From positions 1 to 47,413 of IMG/VR virus record IMGVR_UViG_3300032223_002580: 47,413 nt of DNA; one strand, written 5' to 3'. Shown piece by piece: positions 41,240-47,413 of the stretch. Numbering within the stretch: position 1 is the stretch's first letter; the number at the start of each line of letters is the position of its first letter. The stretch comes from a virus. A model generated the notes under the pieces. That model was not told the DNA's origin and searched no databases. It worked only from the letters and a program-made list of their open reading frames with translations. A program made the position numbers and the translations under genes.

Positions 41240-41836
41240 CTACCAAAGCCCGGAATAGGAGCCAGAGTATAAATTTTTATATTTGGGCAGATGGCAGGAC
41301 CAGTAGCCCGCAGTCAATTTATCAGTTTTTTGTGAGCATTTATGTCTAGCAACAAATGATTTTCTCGCAGAAGGATTATTTATTTTAGTTGTTAAACCAC
41401 CTTTAATATCGCCAAAATTAATTTTTTTAATATTTCCTGTTTTTGGATTTCTAACGTATACTTGATATTTTTTTGGACCTGAGCTTCTTGTTGGATGATT
41501 TAATTTCTGATGAGATTTTTTCGATTTTGCTTTTTCATCAATTGATTCTAATTCCTCATTAATTGATTCATCTTCGAATGGAAAATCAAGAGCAACTAAT
41601 TTTCCTTCAAATTCTGCAAATTTACCAATATCGGTTGTTTCAAATAATTCTTTATCTAAATCACTAAAATTAACATAGTCATCGTCATATAAATTTCTAG
41701 CTTCTTGTAATAGAGAAAAAAATGAATCAGAACCAGGTCTAAATATATTTTCTAAAATAGAAAGTTTATTATCAATGTGATATTGTAAATTTTCACTTAC
41801 TTTTCCATATGAATCGAAATCTTTTAAATGTATCAT
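41240..41836 (-). CDS. Phage protein with DUF5872-like C-terminus (198 aa)
   Basis: The C-terminal 70 residues carry a conserved pattern known from many phages: KYQVYVRNPKTGNIKKINFGD, PSARKSFVARHKCS, AGYWSCHLPKY and SGSYSGLW at the end. The basic, Cys/Trp-rich nature suggests a small fold binding nucleic acid or zinc. The N-terminal 100 residues are helical and acidic. It has TATATA-type sequence about 17 nt upstream. Virion or packaging role inferred from its place in the late block. Confidence 0.68.
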   Translation of the reverse strand: MIHLKDFDSYGKVSENLQYHIDNKLSILENIFRPGSDSFFSLLQEARNLYDDDYVNFSDLDKELFETTDIGKFAEFEGKLVALDFPFEDESINEELESIDEKAKSKKSHQKLNHPTRSSGPKKYQVYVRNPKTGNIKKINFGDIKGGLTTKINNPSARKSFVARHKCSQKTDKLTAGYWSCHLPKYKNLYSGSYSGLW

Positions 41837-41854
41837 AAATATTTTAGTTTTAGT

Positions 41855-43774
41855 TTATATATTAATTAATTCAAATTTTAATTTCCCACAATCATATATT
41901 TTATTAATTCCTCTATTTTTCATTTCAAGGGATTCAGTTAACTGTGTATTTAATTTAGTTTTTTTAAAATTAGATTTATGTATTCTTTTATTTTCGATAA
42001 TATATTTATAATCAGGGTTTGTCTCTGAAATTAATTTAAATCCTAATTTATAATATAAGTTGCCTTCAGACCAAATTCGATCTGCATAACTTATAATTCT
42101 TAATGGATTATAATTTTTTATAAAATAATTTAAAAGTTTACTAGCACCGCCAACAACATTATAATTTAATTTATTACAAAATCTAGAAAGATTCCATCCA
42201 TCTTTTTCCATTTTTTTTCGTCCTTCAAAATTATCAAATGTCATCACTGAAATTAATTCGTCATTAAAATATAAACCTAATTTAATTAGAGATTTGTCTG
42301 AGCCTTGTATATGATTCTCATTTAAAAAATTTTTAATGTTATATAATTCTCTAATTTTACATTTTCTAGCAAATATTTTATTTTCAGTTAAACCTAAAAC
42401 ATTTTTAATTTGACTTTTAATTATATCTTGTTTCAAATCCCAATCATCTTCAAATATGTGCATAATTCTTATACCATTTTTCATGAAATATAAAGTTTTA
42501 TTTAAATGATAATTATTTTCTTTAAATTCATTAGAATGCCAATATAAACCATTAAATTCTATACCAAATTTAAGTTCTGGTAAATAAATATCTATTTCTA
42601 AAACATCTCTGTAACCAGATAAAATTTCACCTTTGTAAAAAGATTTAATAAATTCTAATAGTTGTTTTTCTTTAATCGATTTCAAATCATCAATAGGGTA
42701 ACAAATAGTGCATAATGGTAAATTAGATTCTAATCTTTTGTAAAAATTATCTGATTTTATTTCAAAATAGTGTCCATTTATACATTTAAAAGAAGATATA
42801 TTATTTTCAATATATTTTATATAATTTGGATGTTTTGCAATTTTAAAGTTTTCTTTCCTGAAATTTTCATCTTTAACGATGTTATCAACACCATACTCTT
42901 TTAAGTTGGTTTCCTTTATTTTGTTTGATATTATTTTCCAATCTTCATAAGTAAATTTAGATAATGTTTCCTTAATTTTTTCTATATTATTATAATTTTT
43001 GTTACCATATCTTATTAATTTAGTATTTTTAATATTATCTATTATTTTTAATTTTTTTTCATCTGTTAAATTATTATAATTTTCCTTAATTTTTTCTATA
43101 TTATTATAATTTTTGTTACCATATCTTATTAATTTAGTTATTTTTATTTTATCTGATATTATTTTCCAATCTTCATAAGTATATTTAGATAATGTTTCCT
43201 TAATTTTTTTATTAATATCAATTGATTGTGTTGGATTTTCAACACCATAATTCTTCATTAATGTTTTTTTGGATTTTTCTTTAAATTCATCTGACTTCAT
43301 CCAATCCGATGATTTTTTTTTCATTATTTTAGTTTGTGATATATGTTCTACATCATATTTATTTATTAAAGTTTTTTTAGATTTTAATTTAATATCTTTA
43401 GATTGTTGTAAATATTCCACACCATATTTTTCCAAATTAGTTTCTTTTTGTTTTTTCTGAAATTCTTCCAATTGTAAAGGATGTTCAACACCATATTTTT
43501 TTAAATTAGTTTCTTTGGCTTTTTTTGCACCACATATTTTACAACATGAATATTTACCACCTAAACTTATATTTCTCAAATATTCTCTATATGTAATGCT
43601 AACTTCATTTTCACAAAAATCGCATAAAACATCTACAATTTCTCTTGAACCAATTGTTAAATCTTTTATATTTATTTGCAGAATTTCTTTATCAATATCA
43701 TAACCTAATTTCTTAAAATATTCTAATTTCCTACAACCTTTCTTTAATATGTTTACAAAATTATTTTTTATCAT
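41855..43774 (-). CDS. Homing endonuclease with internal repeats and GNAT-like tail (639 aa)
   Basis: The protein has an N-terminal zinc part (CDFCE, CKICG), KYGVEHP/KYGVEYL repeats, then a duplicated segment TKLIRYGNKNYNNIEKIKE, the nuclease core (KEKQLLEFI, LEIDIYLPELKFGIEFNG, YWHSNE, HIFEDDW), and the C-terminal domain (NHIQGSDKS, ELISVMTFDNF, LSRFCNK, RIISYADRIW). The C-terminal domain ends in a variant CGK. It is larger than its relatives because of the internal duplication. It should act as a mobile endonuclease. Confidence 0.85.
   Translation of the reverse strand: MIKNNFVNILKKGCRKLEYFKKLGYDIDKEILQINIKDLTIGSREIVDVLCDFCENEVSITYREYLRNISLGGKYSCCKICGAKKAKETNLKKYGVEHPLQLEEFQKKQKETNLEKYGVEYLQQSKDIKLKSKKTLINKYDVEHISQTKIMKKKSSDWMKSDEFKEKSKKTLMKNYGVENPTQSIDINKKIKETLSKYTYEDWKIISDKIKITKLIRYGNKNYNNIEKIKENYNNLTDEKKLKIIDNIKNTKLIRYGNKNYNNIEKIKETLSKFTYEDWKIISNKIKETNLKEYGVDNIVKDENFRKENFKIAKHPNYIKYIENNISSFKCINGHYFEIKSDNFYKRLESNLPLCTICYPIDDLKSIKEKQLLEFIKSFYKGEILSGYRDVLEIDIYLPELKFGIEFNGLYWHSNEFKENNYHLNKTLYFMKNGIRIMHIFEDDWDLKQDIIKSQIKNVLGLTENKIFARKCKIRELYNIKNFLNENHIQGSDKSLIKLGLYFNDELISVMTFDNFEGRKKMEKDGWNLSRFCNKLNYNVVGGASKLLNYFIKNYNPLRIISYADRIWSEGNLYYKLGFKLISETNPDYKYIIENKRIHKSNFKKTKLNTQLTESLEMKNRGINKIYDCGKLKFELINI
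42968..43137 (-). repeat. Exact 57-bp repeats within the homing gene
   Basis: 42968-43024 and 43081-43137 are identical over 57 bases, and a further block at about 42926-42980 recurs at 43154-43210 with one difference. They encode the repeated RYGNKNYNNIEKIKE units. This is a recent internal expansion of the DNA-reading repeats. Confidence 0.85.
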
Positions 43775-43812
43775 ATAATTATATATAAAAATGTGGCAAT
43801 TTGTTTTAATAA

Positions 43813-43848
43813 AAAAAAAATAACTACTTTTAAGTAGTTATTTTTTTT
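43813..43848. terminator. 36-nt hairpin terminator
   Basis: A-run plus TAACTACTT, loop TT, AAGTAGTTA plus T-run make a perfect stem over 43813-43848, 14 bases after the stop of the gene at 43863. It separates that gene from the homing gene below. Confidence 0.83.
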
Positions 43849-43862
43849 ATTAAATTTATAAA

Positions 43863-45143
43863 TTATAGTTTAATTCTTTCTTTATATTGTAATTCTTTAA
43901 TTGCTTGTAATTCTTCATTTAATATTTTCTTTCTAGCTGTTAAATTTACCATTGCTGTTGAAAGAACTTCTGATTCACCAATATATTTAATTGAAGCTTC
44001 TAATTTTGATATGTTAAAATCTAAATCTTCTAATTTAATAGAAATTTCTCTTTCTTTATCTTCTAATTTTCTTTTAACAATCAATTCTTTATCCAATTTA
44101 TTTTCATAGAAGAAAGTTAAATCATAATTTAATTCATTTCTGACTTCGTTAACCAATTCGAGTGCTGATTCATATTTGAAGAATGAATTACCATATCTTT
44201 CATCACATCTATATAAATAAGTTGCATTTTTATAATTAAATGCGAAACACTCTAAATAAGGATTAATTAAATTATTAACTCTTTTAACAACATCTAATTC
44301 AACAAATTTGTTTAAATTATTTGCAGTTTCAACTAAAAGTGGATAAAAATTTTTATTTACAATAGGAATAATTGGAGAAGAGAATAAAGATTCTAAAGTT
44401 GTTTCTTTCATTTCATCATCATTAATATAAATTACTCCTTTTTTAGCAACTGATAAACCAATAGTTAAATTTTCAGAAATTCTAAAATTAATTCTATCTT
44501 CAACAACTCTTGCATAATTCATAGCAGATTGTAAATTTCTCAAAACTTTTAATTGTTCATTATCAGTTACATGTGTTTCCAACAATGTTTTTTCGATATT
44601 ATTTTCAGAAAGCAAAAACCATGAATCTTTTACTAAACAGATATAACCTTCTTCAACTCTATCGACAAGAGTATAAACTGATTCAGATTTACCACCTGAT
44701 AAAAGATTTGTTTTTTGTTCCGGCGATTTTGTTAAATTGTGTACAAATAATTTTATTTCAGGAACCCAATCATAAATTGCTAATTCGTTTAGAACTTTTG
44801 ACATTCTATCTTGATCAGAATCTAAATTAATTGTTTGCAAAACAACATTGATAGGCTGTCTGTATATTTCTCCTTGATTTTTAGAATTTAAAACATTATA
44901 TAAATTTTTCAATTCATACAATAATTGATATTGTTGCATATCAATGTTTAATGATTCCAAAAGTCCTTTTACATCCGAATCATAAGTATATGTTTTAAGC
45001 TTCTCATTCAAAGATAAAATTATTTGTTTCTCAGAAGCCACATTGCATGCATTTAAGTGACTTTCTACAATGTTAAATATATCATTCTGATCATATGATA
45101 AATTTTTCTTAAAGTTAAAAAGCTCTAATTTGAGATCCTTCAT
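43863..45143 (-). CDS. Phage protein of unknown function, probably structural (426 aa)
   Basis: This largely helical protein has a middle segment with beta strands (GYICLVKDSWFLLSE, ISENLTIGLSVAKKGVIYI) and a C-terminal coiled coil (LEDKEREISIKLEDLDFNISKLEASIKYI, cited as LEDKEREISI and LEASIKYI). The TATATAC-type element 21 nt upstream matches that of the capsid and protease genes and suggests high late expression, so a virion or scaffold role is likely. It is not recognised as any T4 protein. Confidence 0.6.
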   Translation of the reverse strand: MKDLKLELFNFKKNLSYDQNDIFNIVESHLNACNVASEKQIILSLNEKLKTYTYDSDVKGLLESLNIDMQQYQLLYELKNLYNVLNSKNQGEIYRQPINVVLQTINLDSDQDRMSKVLNELAIYDWVPEIKLFVHNLTKSPEQKTNLLSGGKSESVYTLVDRVEEGYICLVKDSWFLLSENNIEKTLLETHVTDNEQLKVLRNLQSAMNYARVVEDRINFRISENLTIGLSVAKKGVIYINDDEMKETTLESLFSSPIIPIVNKNFYPLLVETANNLNKFVELDVVKRVNNLINPYLECFAFNYKNATYLYRCDERYGNSFFKYESALELVNEVRNELNYDLTFFYENKLDKELIVKRKLEDKEREISIKLEDLDFNISKLEASIKYIGESEVLSTAMVNLTARKKILNEELQAIKELQYKERIKL

Positions 45144-45164
45144 AATTAAAAATTGTTTTTATAG

Positions 45165-45180
45165 TTTAAAGTATATATTA
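45165..45180 (-). promoter_or_regulatory. TATATAC-type element upstream of the 45143 gene
   Basis: The minus strand reads TAATATATACTTTAAA and ends 21 nt before the start codon. Same core and spacing as before the capsid and protease genes. Confidence 0.52.
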
Positions 45181-45213
45181 CATTTCAAAACCCTATTTTT
45201 GCTATTTTTTTAT

Positions 45214-46035
45214 TTATAAACTATTTGGGTTTGTGCTGTCTATACTTGTACTGGTTCCGGGGTTTCCGAGTGATTTATCGATATTAGAATACCATTTCGT
45301 CCTTTTTGGTGAAATTATATTTTCAGTATCTTCTGTAAATTGATCGTATGTATAAGAATTTGACCAAGTTGATGGTGTTTCTATTGACCTTATTCCTGTT
45401 CTATTTGGTTTCCTATATGCTGGATAAAATGTATATACTTCAAATGAAACAGTTAATTTAATTTCATTTTTGGTAGTAAAACTTCTATCTCTTGTAATTT
45501 CAAATTGATTACTTTCAGGTAATTGCATTACAGCGTTAATTACATATTCATTATATTCGAATGACATATATCTATAGATACCAATTGTGTCCATTAATGC
45601 TGCTGCACAATTAAAATAATCATTTTCGCTATTTAAAAAAATAACCAATTCATATTTAGCTGAAATTGGAAAAGGCCTGATTCTTGCTTGTATAGTTTTT
45701 ATTTCGTCTGTATCCTCAAATTTTGTATTAATCCAAACATTTGGATTATCCATTTGTTCCGTTAAAATATCAAATCCATTCATGGTAAGAATTCCTCTTG
45801 GTATCTGATCAGTATTTAAATCTGTTTTTCTATTATCTGAAACAACATCATCAACAAAAGTATCTATTACGAATTTTTCGTCACCTGTCAATGAGTAATA
45901 GAACGGAACTATTACTTTTCGTGGTCCAGTTGAAAATTCATAATACCAATAAATTTCACCTTCAAATGTATCTAACACTGCAATTGTTAGATTCCTTAAA
46001 AAAACTTCGTCATAATTTTTTTTATCGCCTATCAT
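45214..46035 (-). CDS. Probable tail or neck structural protein (273 aa)
   Basis: The protein is beta-rich with few Lys runs: FEGEIYWYYEFSTGPRKVIVPFYYSLTGDEKFV at 24-56 (cited by WYYEFSTGPRKVIVPFYY), then PRGILTMNGFDI, KTIQARIRPFPISAKYELVIF and an extended C-terminal tail rich in Ser/Thr/Asn. Such an organisation occurs in neck and tail-tube-completion proteins of T4-type phages. TATAATATATAAA lies 15 nt upstream. I cannot name the T4 counterpart. Confidence 0.55.
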   Translation of the reverse strand: MIGDKKNYDEVFLRNLTIAVLDTFEGEIYWYYEFSTGPRKVIVPFYYSLTGDEKFVIDTFVDDVVSDNRKTDLNTDQIPRGILTMNGFDILTEQMDNPNVWINTKFEDTDEIKTIQARIRPFPISAKYELVIFLNSENDYFNCAAALMDTIGIYRYMSFEYNEYVINAVMQLPESNQFEITRDRSFTTKNEIKLTVSFEVYTFYPAYRKPNRTGIRSIETPSTWSNSYTYDQFTEDTENIISPKRTKWYSNIDKSLGNPGTSTSIDSTNPNSL

Positions 46036-46108
46036 ATTTACATTTTTTTTTATATATTATAAATTTTCTTTCTTCTAAAACTTATTTAATTCTTAACATA
46101 AAATTTTT

Positions 46109-47086
46109 ATGAAACAACTTTTATTATCTGAAAAATGGCGTCCAAAAATAATTGACGATATGGTATTAATACCAAGAATAAAAAAAATATTTGAATCAGG
46201 ATTAAAAGATAATGTAATACTTTATGGTCATTTTGGAACTGGTAAAACTACATTAGCAAGAATACTTATAGGAAAATATACTAAAAACTCACCAAAATTA
46301 GAATTAAATTCATCTTTTTATACATCAATAGATGACTTAAGAACTAAAATTGATGATTTTTGTTCTAAAGTTTATATGGGATTAGATATGTCGATAGATA
46401 TAAAAGCAGATACTATTAAATATGTATTTCTAGATGAATTTGAAAGAACCTCAAAACAATATCAAGATGCGTTGAAAGCATATATTGAGGAATATTCTGC
46501 TAAAAATGTTAGATTTATTTTAGTCACTAATCATATTAATAAAGTTTCAAAGGGGATATTATCAAGATTTTCTCTTGTAAATTTTGATTGTCAAGATCAT
46601 TCTGAAGAAAAATTGTTAAAAACACTTTTTTATAAAAGAATACAAGAAGTTATTGCACCAGCAGAAAATTTTAAAATTAATAAAGAAGATTTAGCTAAAA
46701 TTATCAACAAAAATTTCCCAGATTTTAGGCAAACTTTAATTGCCATTGATCACTTTAGGAGAAATGGTGAAATTTTAAATTCAACTAATATAGATATTAA
46801 GAAAAAAGAAGAACTATATAAAATAGCTCTTGGCGAAACTAAAACATTTGATGAAATATACCATTATATACTTGAAACATTTACAGCAGAAGGTGTTGAT
46901 GAGATGATAACATTACTTGGGCGTCCTTTTATAGATTATATAATACAAAATCAACCAAATTTAATAGAAAAACTTTTTAAAGTAAGTGCAATTATAACGG
47001 ATCACACAAGATTATTAGAAACAAATACAGATCCACTTATATTAGGTATAACTATTTTATCCAGAATCAGAGAAGTTTTTAATTAA
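46109..47086 (+). CDS. 44: Clamp loader ATPase, gp44-like (325 aa)
   Basis: This AAA+ protein loads the sliding clamp onto primed DNA for the replicative polymerase. It has EKWRPKIIDDM at the start, Walker A GHFGTGKTT (40-48), Walker B YVFLDEFE, sensor region FILVTNHI, and the arginine-finger SRF in GILSRFSLV. The C-terminal third is the helical collar region (FPDFRQTLIAIDHF). Length matches T4 gp44 (319 aa). Its small partner gp62 is not in the window, though a gp25-like gene follows 10 bases later. Confidence 0.9.
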   Translation: MKQLLLSEKWRPKIIDDMVLIPRIKKIFESGLKDNVILYGHFGTGKTTLARILIGKYTKNSPKLELNSSFYTSIDDLRTKIDDFCSKVYMGLDMSIDIKADTIKYVFLDEFERTSKQYQDALKAYIEEYSAKNVRFILVTNHINKVSKGILSRFSLVNFDCQDHSEEKLLKTLFYKRIQEVIAPAENFKINKEDLAKIINKNFPDFRQTLIAIDHFRRNGEILNSTNIDIKKKEELYKIALGETKTFDEIYHYILETFTAEGVDEMITLLGRPFIDYIIQNQPNLIEKLFKVSAIITDHTRLLETNTDPLILGITILSRIREVFN

Positions 47087-47096
47087 TATATAACTT

Positions 47097-47413
47097 ATGT
47101 TTAACTTCACCGATTTTTATGTAATTAATAAAAATGATCCTTCATATACAGCATATCAAGTTATCGAAGATGATATAATAAAGGTTATTATACAAAAGTA
47201 TAAAATGATATTATTCACCAATAAAGGTGATGTTATGGGTGATCCTTTTTTTGGTGGTGATTTAGAAATGTTAGTTAATCAGACAACTGTTTCGGCATCA
47301 TATGTAGAAAATGAATTACATTCACAAATTATTGATTATATACCAGAATTAACAAACATGAATTACAGTTTAAAAACTGTATTTACTCAGGATACTATTA
47401 ATTTTTATGATAT
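47097..47413 (+). CDS. 25: Baseplate wedge protein, gp25-like (cut by the window end)
   Basis: The first 105 residues are present. They carry the gp25/lysozyme-like (W25) pattern: KMILFTNKGDVMGDPFFGGDLEML (cited as TNKGDVMGDPFFGGDLEM), then VENELHSQIIDYIPEL and a following strand. In T4 gp25 connects sheath and baseplate and is common to all contractile injection systems. The gene begins ten bases after the clamp loader, with a TATATA stretch before its start. The C-terminus lies outside. Confidence 0.82.
   Translation, partial: MFNFTDFYVINKNDPSYTAYQVIEDDIIKVIIQKYKMILFTNKGDVMGDPFFGGDLEMLVNQTTVSASYVENELHSQIIDYIPELTNMNYSLKTVFTQDTINFYD

Noticed and set aside
1-47413. Prophage integration functions
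   Set aside because: I saw no integrase, excisionase, attachment repeat or lysogeny repressor, and the gene set is of the virulent T4-like type.

Overview
This window is part of a strictly lytic-looking, very AT-rich tailed phage genome of the T4-like (large contractile-tail) type that infects a member of the Bacteroidota. The phage assignment rests on a recognisable T4 morphogenesis and replication set: major capsid protein (gp23-like, 23747-25558), prohead protease fused to a scaffold (gp21/gp22-like, 25741-27885), portal (gp20-like, 29993-31765), head completion nuclease (gp4-like, 34642-35151), late sigma factor (gp55-like, 38302-38673), clamp loader ATPase (gp44-like, 46109-47086) and the start of a gp25-like baseplate gene (47097 onwards). 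The host assignment rests on five promoters of the Bacteroidota housekeeping form, TTTG-N19/20-TAnnTTTG, and on the absence of Shine-Dalgarno sequences before most starts.

Layout. (1) 1-720: the end of one gene, a 50-bp perfect palindrome, and a minus-strand 353-nt RNA that I interpret as a phage tmRNA. It has a 7-bp acceptor stem with a G3:U70 pair, a start-codon-less tag frame of 25 codons, and its own promoter and terminator. (2) 0.7-5.5 kb: small unknown proteins, a zinc peptidase, a frameshifted ligase-like gene, two divergent ribbon-helix-helix proteins, a homing-endonuclease scar and a KTSC protein. (3) 5.5-13.5 kb: a DNA-modification island with a DPPY methyltransferase, a candidate restriction enzyme, two NPPY (Eco57I-like) methyltransferases, two ADP-ribosyltransferase-like proteins that bracket one methyltransferase, and a Dam-like methyltransferase broken by a 2-nt deletion in its catalytic motif. 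(4) 13.6-20.8 kb: an acetyltransferase, a winged-helix plus polymerase-palm-like protein, a large unknown protein with a T-x-WCT motif, a Vsr-like homing endonuclease, a glycosyltransferase and a 2H phosphoesterase. (5) 20.8-46 kb: late structural genes, mostly on the minus strand, interrupted by homing endonucleases. Within this block, between the portal and the next gene, lies a translationally coupled pair: a DUF3326-like protein and a phosphatidylserine-decarboxylase-like protein. (6) 46.1 kb to the end: clamp loader and baseplate gene on the plus strand.

How the genes work together. The gp55-like sigma factor probably reads the late genes. A TATATAC-type element lies about 18-22 nt upstream of the starts of the capsid, protease and other structural genes and is the best candidate for its promoter. 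Host-type promoters drive tmRNA, the peptidase, a methyltransferase, the 2H phosphoesterase and one small gene. Transcription units are separated by unusually long perfect palindromes that should terminate from both sides. Six apparently intact homing endonuclease genes and three remnants lie in 47 kb. Several carry a C-terminal domain that resembles a GNAT/Mom-like fold.

Limits: all family assignments come from reading motifs by eye, without alignment or profile search. Two frameshifts (near 3250 and at 13008) may be real mutations or sequencing errors.
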